Source of the DNA: Lutibacter sp.
GTDB taxonomy: Bacteria > Bacteroidota > Bacteroidia > Flavobacteriales > Flavobacteriaceae
Direction of reading: 5' to 3'
Assembly: GCA_030683995.1 (NCBI GenBank)
Contig: JAUXPH010000048.1
Span: 1 to 64,000, forward strand
Length of the DNA: 64,000 nt
The notes beneath the pieces were generated by a model. It was not told where the DNA came from. It saw only the letters and a program-made list of their open reading frames with translations, and ran no database searches. Positions 8,071-15,719 of this stretch are shown here, piece by piece. Position numbers and translations under genes: made by a program. The first letter of the stretch is position 1. Each line of letters starts with the position of its first letter.

Positions 8071-8874
8071 ATGAAATTATTAAAAAACTTTTCGTTTGGA
8101 ATACTTGTATTCCTATTTATTTTTACTTCAAAAGCCATTGGCCAACAAACCCAAACTACCGAATTTAAACCTGTTTTTTTAACCATTACAACGCTGCATA
8201 GGAGCAGTGACCCCAATGTGGACTTTACCGATTGGAGAAAAACCGAGGAAGAATATTACAATAAAGTGACCGCCAAAAACGATTTAATTATTGGCTCAGG
8301 TTATTATATGCATTATTTTACGCCAGATGATTCTGAAATTTTATCGGTATCGGTTTACAATTCTTGGGAAGATATTGAAAAAGCAAACGAGATTACCAAC
8401 AAATTAGTGATGGAAGCTTGGCCGGATGAAGTCAAAAGAACCGCATTTTTCGAAAAACAAAACAGCTATTATGCACCCAAACACAGCGATGAGATTTATG
8501 CTTCAATGAATTATACCAAACCGGTAAAAACCGATTCAAAAGAGCCATTGATTTATTATGTAAAGAAGAATAAAGCGGGTACAGGCGGTTCTGGTTACAA
8601 GGAATATTTTGACAATGTAACTATGAAAAATTCTTATGTCAAAGGGTTTTATACGATGAGACACAGATATGGATCTAACAGCCAGGATCTTATAGAAGTA
8701 TCCGTTTTCAATAATTTGGCGGACATAGAGAAAGCTTTTGCCGAAAACACAAAGTTGGAAGATGCACATTGGACTGATAAAGCTAAAGGAGATGAATTTT
8801 TTAAAAAATATGCTAAATTATTTGCCGGACACGGCGATGCCATTTACAGAAATATTCCAAGTTTGGAAAAATAA
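8071..8874 (+). CDS. Exported protein with two ferredoxin-like (ABM-type) repeats
   Basis: This 267-residue protein has a signal peptide (about 1-24, cleavage near IGQ). It has two similar halves, about residues 33-145 and 160-262. Each has a beta-start, a YYNKVTAKN or YFDNVTMKN-like helix, a segment ending in SVSVYNSWEDIEKA or EVSVFNNLADIEKA, and a final FFEKQNSYYAPKHSDEIYASM or FFKKYAKLFAGHGDAIYRN motif. This suggests an internal duplication of a dimeric alpha/beta-barrel fold. I do not recognise a defined function; binding of a small molecule or haem-like ligand is only a guess. It stands alone with a strong terminator. Confidence 0.75.
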   Translation: MKLLKNFSFGILVFLFIFTSKAIGQQTQTTEFKPVFLTITTLHRSSDPNVDFTDWRKTEEEYYNKVTAKNDLIIGSGYYMHYFTPDDSEILSVSVYNSWEDIEKANEITNKLVMEAWPDEVKRTAFFEKQNSYYAPKHSDEIYASMNYTKPVKTDSKEPLIYYVKKNKAGTGGSGYKEYFDNVTMKNSYVKGFYTMRHRYGSNSQDLIEVSVFNNLADIEKAFAENTKLEDAHWTDKAKGDEFFKKYAKLFAGHGDAIYRNIPSLEK

Positions 8875-8891
8875 TATTTAATTAAATTAGT

Positions 8892-8923
8892 GGCGCTGAA
8901 CTTATTGGTTCAGCGCCTTTTTT
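8892..8923 (+). terminator. Intrinsic terminator
   Basis: A perfect 10-bp GC-rich stem (GGCGCTGAAC / GTTCAGCGCC) with a 6-nt loop is followed by six Ts. It ends the gene at 8071-8874. Confidence 0.92.
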
Positions 8924-8992
8924 ATGTTGTTTCTTGCAAATGGTGCTATTTGATGAAATCTAATAAATATTTTATTATTTTTCTAAAAAAGC

Positions 8993-9024
8993 TTTGCTTT
9001 AAACAAAAACTCGTCATATATTTG
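8993..9024 (+). promoter_or_regulatory. Promoter of tRNA-Val (TTTG-N20-TATATTTG)
   Basis: The -33 element TTTG is at 8993-8996 and the -7 element TATATTTG at 9017-9024, separated by 20 nt. This is the Bacteroidota sigma-A consensus. It ends 10 nt before the tRNA 5' end. Confidence 0.75.
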
Positions 9025-9034
9025 CAACCGCTTA

Positions 9035-9112
9035 GGGCAATTAGCTCAGCTGGTTCAGAGCACCTCGTTTACACCGAGGGGGTCGGGGGTTCGAACCCCT
9101 CATTGCCCACCA
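9035..9112 (+). tRNA. tRNA-Val (anticodon TAC)
   Basis: The cloverleaf is complete. The acceptor stem GGGCAAT pairs with ATTGCCC, the D stem is GCTC/GAGC, and the anticodon stem CCTCG/CGAGG has loop TTTACAC and anticodon TAC at 9070-9072. The T arm is GGGGGTTCGAACCCC and CCA is encoded. It has a consensus promoter upstream and a terminator at once downstream. The 3' end is the left copy of a 17-bp direct repeat (see 9718). Confidence 0.97.
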
Positions 9113-9115
9113 AAG
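9099..9115 (+). repeat. Direct repeat, left copy (tRNA-Val 3' end)
   Basis: CTCATTGCCCACCAAAG covers the end of the acceptor arm plus CCA. It is identical to 9718-9734. Confidence 0.8.
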
Positions 9116-9118
9116 GAA

Positions 9119-9148
9119 AATCCTACAAGAAATTGTGGGATTTTTTTT
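9119..9148 (+). terminator. tRNA-Val terminator
   Basis: A 10-bp stem (AATCCTACAA / TTGTGGGATT, one G-T wobble) with a GAAA tetraloop is followed by six Ts. Confidence 0.88.
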
Positions 9149-9152
9149 ATGG

Positions 9153-9578
9153 TTATAATGGTACTATTAAAGAAACACTCCAACAGTTAAAATTTCTGTT
9201 CTGAGAAAAATTAATTTTTGAGATAGAATTATTTAAGTACATTTTTGCTTTTCTTTTATTTTTGCCAGAAGAAATAAAGAAAGGAACACTTGCAATTGTT
9301 GTAGCACCCCCTAAATAGGAAAGCCACAAACCCTTATCATTATTGGTTGAATCACCATCAAGAATTCCACCAGACATGTTAATGCCTATTCCCGCAATAG
9401 TCATTCCTATTCCCGCACCTAACATAACCCAAGCAGTTGTTTTATTCTTCCTTTGCTTTAAAAGGTAAAAATCAAATAACTCTTGTGAAGACTTATCAGT
9501 TGTAGGCTCTATTACCTGACTCTGTATCATTTGAAATGAAAAAAATATCAAAAAAAGTGATGAGAAAATAAGTTTCAT
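9153..9578 (-). CDS. Small exported or membrane protein of unknown function
   Basis: This 141-residue protein has a signal peptide (about 1-20, cleavage near IQSQ). Two hydrophobic stretches follow, around AWVMLGAGIGMTIAGIGINM and LSYLGGATTIASVPFFIS, with a lysine-rich segment (SGKNKRKAKMYLN) after the second. I do not recognise the family by function. The gene lies alone between the tRNA-Val gene and the repeated tRNA 3' end, on the opposite strand, and its DNA looks more AT-rich than the neighbouring core genes. It may be cargo of a tiny insertion, or simply a resident gene trapped by a tRNA duplication. Confidence 0.65.
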   Translation of the reverse strand: MKLIFSSLFLIFFSFQMIQSQVIEPTTDKSSQELFDFYLLKQRKNKTTAWVMLGAGIGMTIAGIGINMSGGILDGDSTNNDKGLWLSYLGGATTIASVPFFISSGKNKRKAKMYLNNSISKINFSQNRNFNCWSVSLIVPL

Positions 9579-9717
9579 AATAATATAAATTTAGGAATTA
9601 TAAGATAAATATAATTAAAAAATACATAAATACCTATATTTCAATAATTTAAAATGATTTTAAATAAAATTTATTTTCATTTTGTTAATTTTTAAAAGGG
9701 AAGAATCTAGTTAATCT

Positions 9718-9734
9718 CTCATTGCCCACCAAAG
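9718..9734 (+). repeat. Direct repeat, right copy (tRNA-Val 3' end remnant)
   Basis: An exact 17-bp copy of the tRNA-Val 3' end lies here without the rest of a tRNA. It is followed by the same kind of GAAA-loop terminator as the real tRNA. It is either an attachment-site duplication or the 3' stump of a deleted second tRNA gene. Confidence 0.8.
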
Positions 9735-9736
9735 TT

Positions 9737-9764
9737 AATCCTACTAGAAATAGTAGGATTTTTT
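9737..9764 (+). terminator. Intrinsic terminator, paralogue of the tRNA-Val terminator
   Basis: A perfect 10-bp stem (AATCCTACTA / TAGTAGGATT) with a GAAA loop and a T-run lies here. It is nearly the same sequence as the terminator at 9119-9148. Confidence 0.85.
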
Positions 9765-10022
9765 GTTTATATAATTATTTAATCTGCTTATTTTACGGCA
9801 TTTCTCAGATTTTTATAAATAGTGGCATTATATAATTTCAATACAAATAAGGTGTCAAAAAAGGGAACTCTTTATTTTTTTGGACAGCAATTTTTTTAAC
9901 AGGTTTTCTTTCTTTGGAATTTCCATTTTAAATAAAAAAAAGTCCCACCGAAGCAAGTCTAAATATTTTTATGAATAATATTCAGCCAATTATTTATAAA
10001 TTTATCGGATAAAATAAAATCT

Positions 10023-10529
10023 ATGTTTGAAGATACCCGTTATGACCGTTTAAAGAAAATGCCACTTTTTAAAAAGGCACAGGAAATTATGGAAATTAGC
10101 CTTAAAATTAGTGAAAGTGTTTCAATGCACGATATTGAAAATCTGGATGAAGCTGAAGGTGCTATGTTAGAGGGTTATGCCCAATATATCAGAGAAAATG
10201 CCACCATTATTCCCGCAAAGATTTCGGGTGCCGAAGCGGTTGAAATTTATGATTTGAAAATGGAAAATGCCGCAATTATCCGCAAAGCAGCCCGAGAGCT
10301 CTCAACGTATTGCACGGGTTTGGCAATGTGCGGTTATAAAAATACCGATTATCTGCAATTGTTAAGAAATGAAGTGGAAGAATTCAGGGTTTTGTTCGCC
10401 GAATGGGTAAAAACATTTGACCAATGGAACTATATCATTGATCGCTGGGGCTTGTTCAATCCGCCGGGAATTGACTATGATACCCACGATCCGGACGATG
10501 ATATTCCTTTTGATCGTGACGAATTATAG
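10023..10529 (+). CDS. Hypothetical cytoplasmic helical protein
   Basis: This 168-residue protein has no signal peptide or membrane segment. It is predicted mostly helical (KKAQEIMEISLKISESVS, then LDEAEGAMLEGYAQYIRENATIIPAKISGAE, then two further helices). It ends in an acidic tail rich in Asp (DPDDDIPFDRDEL). The layout suggests a four-helix bundle, but I do not recognise a family. It is a single gene flanked by AT-rich gaps. Confidence 0.75.
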   Translation: MFEDTRYDRLKKMPLFKKAQEIMEISLKISESVSMHDIENLDEAEGAMLEGYAQYIRENATIIPAKISGAEAVEIYDLKMENAAIIRKAARELSTYCTGLAMCGYKNTDYLQLLRNEVEEFRVLFAEWVKTFDQWNYIIDRWGLFNPPGIDYDTHDPDDDIPFDRDEL

Positions 10530-10646
10530 ATAAATTGCCTTATTGAAATTCATCTCTTAACGTATAAATTCTGGGATATTTGATTAATACTCTGATTTTT
10601 AATCATTCAAAATTGTATTTTAGCAAATCAATTTAATATAACACCA

Positions 10647-11273
10647 ATGATGAAAATACAACTCATTACAATTATAGCCTTATCTTTTATAATTTCATCG
10701 AATACCTGCTTCAAAAATGAAGTGAAAGACAATCTTCCTGAAAAAGTAATTGTTGAAAATGACAGCACAGCGGCTAAAGAATTTTGGAATAAGTTAAAGG
10801 CTTTAAACGGAAAAGCTTTTGAAGGACAATTGACGAGCGCTCCTGCCAACGATGATTTTGCCGGCAAAAAATTGGTGATGCACGTGCTTTTTGCTGACGA
10901 AGAAACCATCTTAATTCCATTTAACGTGGGCGACAATCGTTCAAGAACCTGGATTTTGAAATACAAAAACGGACGCATTGAATTAAAACACGATCACCGA
11001 CATGAAGATGGCAGCTATGATGAAGTAACCATGTACGGCGGAACATCCACAAATTCAGGAACACCCAATATGCAAGTATTTCCGGCCGATCAAGAAACTG
11101 TATCAGTGATTCCTGCTGCTTTTTCAAATGCTTGGTGGATTACCGTTGACGCCACTGCTTATACTTACAACTTAAGACGCTTGGGCTCCGACAGGGTATT
11201 TACCGTTTCTTTCGATTTAACCAAGGAAGTTGAAATTCCAAAACCATCTTGGGGATGGGAAAAATTTAAATAA
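10647..11273 (+). CDS. Hypothetical exported protein
   Basis: This 208-residue protein has an N-terminal signal sequence (about 1-20). A Cys after SSNT could be a poor lipobox, so export as a lipoprotein is possible but uncertain. The rest is beta-rich with many Trp and Tyr (NVGDNRSRTWILKYKNGRI, VIPAAFSNAWWITVDATAYTYNLRRLG). I do not assign a function. It is a single gene facing the starch locus, followed by short repeats. Confidence 0.75.
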   Translation: MMKIQLITIIALSFIISSNTCFKNEVKDNLPEKVIVENDSTAAKEFWNKLKALNGKAFEGQLTSAPANDDFAGKKLVMHVLFADEETILIPFNVGDNRSRTWILKYKNGRIELKHDHRHEDGSYDEVTMYGGTSTNSGTPNMQVFPADQETVSVIPAAFSNAWWITVDATAYTYNLRRLGSDRVFTVSFDLTKEVEIPKPSWGWEKFK

Positions 11274-11385
11274 AGTTAAAAGTTAGAAGTTAAAAGTTAT
11301 TAAATGTTGGATGTTGGATGTTGAATTTTGAATAAAAATAACTTTAAAAGTTAAGGAATATTTTCCTTTGATAACCAAATCAACC

Positions 11386-11577
11386 CCCCTTTCCTTTGGG
11401 AAGTTTACCTGCCGCGGTAGGGGAAGGGGCAATGTCATTAAGTTAAGGAAATATTTGTCATTCCGACAAAGGAGGAATCGCAACAAATGAGCACGTATGA
11501 TGAGATTCCTCGTGCCTCGGAAGGACAAAAAAAGGAGTAAATCTCTTAACTTAATGACATTGGGGGAAGGGGATAGG
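11386..11577. repeat. Dispersed repeat family A, copy 2, split by a mobile element
   Basis: Left part 11386-11429 holds CCCTTTCCTTTGGGAAG, TTTACCTGCCGCGGTA and GGGGAAGGGG. The right part from 11563 holds GGGGAAGGGGATAGGA. Removing 11430-11572 restores a sequence collinear with copy 1 at 167-227. The repeat abuts the stop of the minus-strand lipoprotein gene at 11585. Confidence 0.75.
11430..11562. mobile_element. 133-bp miniature inverted-repeat (MITE-like) element
   Basis: The termini are perfect 18-bp inverted repeats: CAATGTCATTAAGTTAAG at 11430-11447 and its reverse complement at 11545-11562. Exact 10-bp direct repeats GGGGAAGGGG flank them at 11420-11429 and 11563-11572. The interior is also a near-palindrome (TTTGTCATTCCGA against TCGGAAGGACAAA; GGAGGAATC against GATTCCTC). 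No coding capacity is present, so it must be mobilised in trans. Confidence 0.82.
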
Positions 11578-11584
11578 AAATATT

Positions 11585-12286
11585 TTAATCCGTAGTAAAA
11601 CTCCAAACCTGGCCAACTGTTTGTCCGCCTTTGTTGTCTTTCACCGTCACTTTCCAGTAATAATTTTTTGAAGCCAAAAGCGATGCCGAATATGTTTTTG
11701 CGCTTTGGCTTGACGATACTATTGACAAGTTGTTTTTGTCCGTGCCAAAATAAACATCATACGTTAAAATATCACTTGTATCAACATCACTTGCTGTCCA
11801 GGTTAGCGCCAATATTTTTGGAGCGCCGTGCACAATTTCATTTAATGTTGGACTCACCAATTCCGGTGAAAATGGCAAATGGTTTGTGATGCCAACGCCT
11901 TCTGTGTATAAATTAAATGTTGATGAATAATTGCTTGACGCATTTTTACTGTCGGTTGCTTTCACCCTCCAATAATAGGCAATTCCTTTTTCCAAAGTAA
12001 TTGATTTGCTGGTGGTGGTTGAGGTTTGTGTATGTGAAACCGGTGAAAATGAAGTGTTTTTGGCCACTTGTATTTCATAGGTAATAACGCCGCCTTCAGC
12101 ATCCGTTGAAGCGTTCCAGGTAAAATTCAACACATTGTCTGTGCACAATGAATTGTTTACAGGCAAAGCCAAAGTTGGAACGGTTGGCGCTGTGTTTACA
12201 ACTGGTGGAGGTGTTGGATCGCTGCCGCCGCCGCCGCATGATCCTAAACTGATACTTAATATTGCAATATATAAAAGATTTCTCAT
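11585..12286 (-). CDS. Lipoprotein with two fibronectin III-like domains
   Basis: This 233-residue lipoprotein has a lipobox ending LGSC with Cys17, then a Gly/Pro linker (GGGGSDPTPPP). Two fibronectin type III-like domains follow, about residues 32-128 and 135-233. They share the pattern LPVNNSLC..LNFTWNASTDAEGGVITYEIQVA..YYWRVKATD and LVSPTLNEIV..LALTWTASDVDTSDILTYDVYFG..YYWKVTVKD. It is the last gene of the minus-strand starch operon, 4 bp after the secreted amylase gene, so it probably sits on the cell surface and binds or scaffolds there. Binding to glycan is inferred from position only. Confidence 0.85.
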   Translation of the reverse strand: MRNLLYIAILSISLGSCGGGGSDPTPPPVVNTAPTVPTLALPVNNSLCTDNVLNFTWNASTDAEGGVITYEIQVAKNTSFSPVSHTQTSTTTSKSITLEKGIAYYWRVKATDSKNASSNYSSTFNLYTEGVGITNHLPFSPELVSPTLNEIVHGAPKILALTWTASDVDTSDILTYDVYFGTDKNNLSIVSSSQSAKTYSASLLASKNYYWKVTVKDNKGGQTVGQVWSFTTD

Positions 12287-12290
12287 TGGT

Positions 12291-15200
12291 TTATTGTTTA
12301 ATAATTTTCAGGGTTACGGGTTGGTCTAAAAGCACTTTTGCGATATACACGCCTGTTGGTTTGTTCGCTAAACTTAACTGCACTTTTCCGTATACAACCG
12401 GGTATTTTTTTGTTGAAATCAATTGCGAATTGAAGTTGTACAATTCAACAATTACTTCTGTTTCAGATGTTGGAACCGTAATATAAAAAATATCTTTGGT
12501 TGGATTTGGATACGCAAAAACACTTTCAAAACCATCGATGGTTTTTGCATAAACTCCTTCACAGGAAACGGCCGTTTTAACTTCCAAAATATCACCACTT
12601 TTTACATCAACAGAAAATATAGGAGCCATTGTTTCAAATTGTTCCAGTCCGTTTACATACACGATAAATGGCGCAGTCCCTTTTTCAATTTCAACGGAAG
12701 CTTTGCCTGAGACAACACTCGATTTTCCTGAAACTGTAGTTCCTGCAACAACAGTAACGGCATAACATTGCGTGTAAGTTTGCCCTGTAACCCCAATACA
12801 GAAATTATACGTTCCCGGTGCCAAATTTGCGGAGGTTGCCGTTGTACTTGTAAAATTATACGGAATATTGTTAATTGTTACGGTATAGTTTAAAGCTGCC
12901 ACTGCCGTAATTTTAATTTGTCCGTTCTTTTTGTCCTTACAAGTTTCACCGATGACTTCCACATTAAAATTATTGGCAGGCAAGGTGAATATTGGGCAAC
13001 CAGTGCTGTTTACGCTTGTTCCGGGAAAGGTGTTCGGGCATAAATCTATGCTATCCGCAACGTTGTCGCCGTCGCTGTCGTCTGATGCCGTTCCGCCTCT
13101 TGGATCCAGTAATTTTACGGTAGAATACAATTTATATTCTCCCGGGTTTAGCGTAATTGCTGTTGAAGTATTGGTGATGTTTTTTTCTTCACCGGTAAAA
13201 TATTCATACCAAGTTCCTGTTTTTGAAAACTGCACCGTTATGGTTTTTGAAGTAATGTCGAAATTTCCAGCCACAACAACATCCATACTGGCGTGTTTTA
13301 AAAGGATGGATTTTGTCAATGTTCCCACATTTAGGGTAAAATCAGTGGTGTTAAAAACAGGTTGATTCTTTTTAAATGCGGCCAGAGTTGCCCAGGTATT
13401 GTAAATTTGTTTCCTGTTGGCGTTGTCAAAATAGTCCCAACGAATTGGTTTTTTTGACAATCGGCAATCGTTGCTTACTGTGCCATTTGTGCAGGTGTTA
13501 ATTGAAAAATCATAACCCAATTCCCCAAACTGCCAGATCATTTTTGGTCCGGGAATGGTAAAAAAGAACATTCCGGCAAGTTCTTGACGAGACAAAGCAG
13601 TGTTTAAATTTTTAACATTGTAGGTGGCGTTGCTGTTACCAAATTGGAGGTTTTTATACATCAAACGTTCTTCATCGTGGCTTTCCATATAGCCAACAAC
13701 ATTTGGCTGGTTCCAGTTTCTTTGTTTGTAGGATATCCAATTGATATTGGCATCGGTAGCGAAACCCATCGTGTTTTGGTTGTAACTGTGATTCATATTT
13801 CCCCAAAGCATAATGCCGTAATTTGCCAACACGGTTTCTTCAGAATTTTCTGACAAATGTTCAAAAATCACATAGGGTTTGTTGGTCAGGTTGTTGCTCC
13901 AAACGTGATCGGCATAATTTTTTAGAATGGTAATGCGCGAAGCATCATAAGCACTTGCCCAATTTTCGGCACCATAATAAAGCGTATTCGAAAAACCTTT
14001 GGTGAAATCAAATCGAAATCCGTCAATTTTATATTCATTCATCCAATAACTTAAAACATCATTAAAAAACGCTTTGGTATAAGCCGATTCGTGGTCAAAA
14101 TCGTAACCCCAGTGTGCATTGGTGTTGTCGACCAAATTATGATTTACGTTGTACCACGGATTGTTTGCGGCCGGTTTGTTTGCAGCGTTGTCCCAGTACA
14201 TTTGAAGTAAGGGCGATTGACTGTAAGAATGGTTAAAAACAACATCGGCAAGCACGGCAATACCGCGTTGGTGGCATTCGTCCACAAATTTTTTAAAATC
14301 GTTTTTGGTTCCGTAGGCTTTATCCAGGGCCATATACAAGGCCGGATTGTAACCCCAGCTGTCGTTTCCTTCAAATTCATTTACTGGCATCAATTCAATG
14401 GCATTTACGCCAAGGGATTGCAGATAATCTAAATGAGTCAGGGCTTCATTATAAGAATCAGATTCCGTAAAATCACGGATATGCAATTCGTATATGATTA
14501 AATTGTTTTGCCCTGGTTTTATAAAATTAGTTACATTCCAAGTGTATGCAGGCTCATTTATTAAAAATGTTGAAACAAAGCCAGTGGTTAAATTGGTGGG
14601 GTAGGCCTTAAGGTTTGGATAATTTCCGGGTTTTATATATTGGTCATTTGAAGGATCCAATATTTTTTCTGAATAAGGATCGGCCACTTTAATGCTGTAA
14701 TCTATAAAATATTGATAGGCATATTCTGTGTTGATGTCTAAAGCGGGAACTGTTAGCCAAAAATCCTCCCCGTCTTTTTTCATTTGGTAGGTGGCATTTA
14801 ATGTCCAGTTGTTAAAATCCCCTAAAATTAACACGTCTGTTTTTAGTGGCGCTTTGAGCAGGAAAGTAACTGAATTGTCGGGGTTTTTATTGAAGCCATA
14901 TTTTAAACCAGCAGGCTTTGTGGCATTCACTGTTGGTGTTTTTACGAAGATGTTGATCGTTGTTTCTTTTACTTCAGTGCCATTAGTGGCAACAGCTTTA
15001 AGGATTTGATTTCCTGCTGTGGCCAATAAATAAGAAGTTGAAATAACGGTGGCATTGGTCGCTGTTTTTATGGAGGTGCCATTCACAAAAAGTACTAAGT
15101 TGGAGGCTACAGAAGCTTCCGCTGAAATAGTGATGCTGCTGTTTAGGTTATAAGCGCTGTTGTTTGCAGGGTTGGTAAAAGTAACATTCAATCCTGCTGC

Positions 15201-15605
15201 ATAAATGGGTATAAAAATATCTGGTCCATTTTTTGTGCTTCCGTCTGAAGATCTAAAAACAAAATTTAATTCTGTAATGGTAACAGTTGTAGCAACGCCG
15301 TAAAATCCATAAACCGTTGGCGTAATCACCAAGGTGTATAAATTGGCATTTGAAGTTGACCGGGTAAGTTTTGGCTGGGTGGTATTTGTGCCCCATGTTC
15401 CAATAACATTTGACCATCTAACGCCATTTGCCGTCACCCCTGTATGTGCGTAAACGTCACCGGTATAGCCGGCTAACGGAGTGCCTACAGCATTAAAAGT
15501 AACCGTAATTTGACTGTTTGCCGTAGGAATTGTTGGCACCGTGCTCACTTGTGAGAATAATAAGCCGGTACAACTTAAAAGAATAAAAAATACTATTTTT
15601 TTCAT
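12291..15605 (-). CDS. T9SS-secreted GH13 alpha-amylase (multidomain)
   Basis: This 1104-residue extracellular amylase has several domains in order. A signal peptide (1-19) is followed by beta-sandwich domains to about residue 225, then a CBM48-like module near 228-320 (VLILGDFNNWTLN). A GH13 barrel follows with region I ADVVFNHS, nucleophile Asp533 in GFRFDF, acid/base Glu582 in VIFEH and Asp644 in ESHDEER. After the barrel come a thrombospondin-3-like DSDGDN segment near 840-870, a Cys-containing domain, and a type A Por/T9SS sorting domain at 1030-1104 (AYPNPTKDIF to LKIIKQ). It should be exported by the type IX system and cut starch outside the cell. It is fourth in the susC operon, but a terminator-like hairpin precedes it. 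Confidence 0.93.
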   Translation of the reverse strand: MKKIVFFILLSCTGLLFSQVSTVPTIPTANSQITVTFNAVGTPLAGYTGDVYAHTGVTANGVRWSNVIGTWGTNTTQPKLTRSTSNANLYTLVITPTVYGFYGVATTVTITELNFVFRSSDGSTKNGPDIFIPIYAAGLNVTFTNPANNSAYNLNSSITISAEASVASNLVLFVNGTSIKTATNATVISTSYLLATAGNQILKAVATNGTEVKETTINIFVKTPTVNATKPAGLKYGFNKNPDNSVTFLLKAPLKTDVLILGDFNNWTLNATYQMKKDGEDFWLTVPALDINTEYAYQYFIDYSIKVADPYSEKILDPSNDQYIKPGNYPNLKAYPTNLTTGFVSTFLINEPAYTWNVTNFIKPGQNNLIIYELHIRDFTESDSYNEALTHLDYLQSLGVNAIELMPVNEFEGNDSWGYNPALYMALDKAYGTKNDFKKFVDECHQRGIAVLADVVFNHSYSQSPLLQMYWDNAANKPAANNPWYNVNHNLVDNTNAHWGYDFDHESAYTKAFFNDVLSYWMNEYKIDGFRFDFTKGFSNTLYYGAENWASAYDASRITILKNYADHVWSNNLTNKPYVIFEHLSENSEETVLANYGIMLWGNMNHSYNQNTMGFATDANINWISYKQRNWNQPNVVGYMESHDEERLMYKNLQFGNSNATYNVKNLNTALSRQELAGMFFFTIPGPKMIWQFGELGYDFSINTCTNGTVSNDCRLSKKPIRWDYFDNANRKQIYNTWATLAAFKKNQPVFNTTDFTLNVGTLTKSILLKHASMDVVVAGNFDITSKTITVQFSKTGTWYEYFTGEEKNITNTSTAITLNPGEYKLYSTVKLLDPRGGTASDDSDGDNVADSIDLCPNTFPGTSVNSTGCPIFTLPANNFNVEVIGETCKDKKNGQIKITAVAALNYTVTINNIPYNFTSTTATSANLAPGTYNFCIGVTGQTYTQCYAVTVVAGTTVSGKSSVVSGKASVEIEKGTAPFIVYVNGLEQFETMAPIFSVDVKSGDILEVKTAVSCEGVYAKTIDGFESVFAYPNPTKDIFYITVPTSETEVIVELYNFNSQLISTKKYPVVYGKVQLSLANKPTGVYIAKVLLDQPVTLKIIKQ

Positions 15606-15649
15606 GAGGTTTAATTTAATGATTTCTTTTCAGAAATTCTAAAAAAAAG

Positions 15650-15690
15650 AAAAAATCTGCACAGAAAATTTACTGTGCAGATTTTTTTTA
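15650..15690. terminator. Terminator or attenuator between susE-like and amylase genes
   Basis: ATCTGCACAG (15655-15664) pairs perfectly with CTGTGCAGAT (15673-15682), with A/T runs on both sides. On the minus strand it lies between the SusE/F-like stop and the amylase start. It may lower transcription of the last two genes of the operon, since I see no -7 box in the 114-bp gap. Confidence 0.8.
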
Positions 15691-15719
15691 AAATGTTTTA
15701 TATGCAATATTCATTATAA

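Larger units (their letters stand above)
9579..10022. other. AT-rich gene-free gap
   Basis: This stretch carries the right copy of the tRNA-end repeat and its terminator (9718-9764). Otherwise I see AT-rich sequence with no coding frame, no tRNA and no clear promoter. Confidence 0.6.

Noticed and set aside
8890-9204. A 104-codon plus-strand frame across the tRNA region
   Set aside because: It runs through the terminator and the tRNA-Val gene, which explain the sequence better; it is not a protein gene.
9035-9764. Complete integrative element or prophage at tRNA-Val
   Set aside because: No integrase, recombinase or phage gene is present in the 0.6 kb between the repeats; only the repeat itself is supported.
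11283-11606. A 107-codon minus-strand frame
   Set aside because: It lies over family A repeat and the MITE-like element and overlaps the lipoprotein 3' end; composition is that of the repeats.
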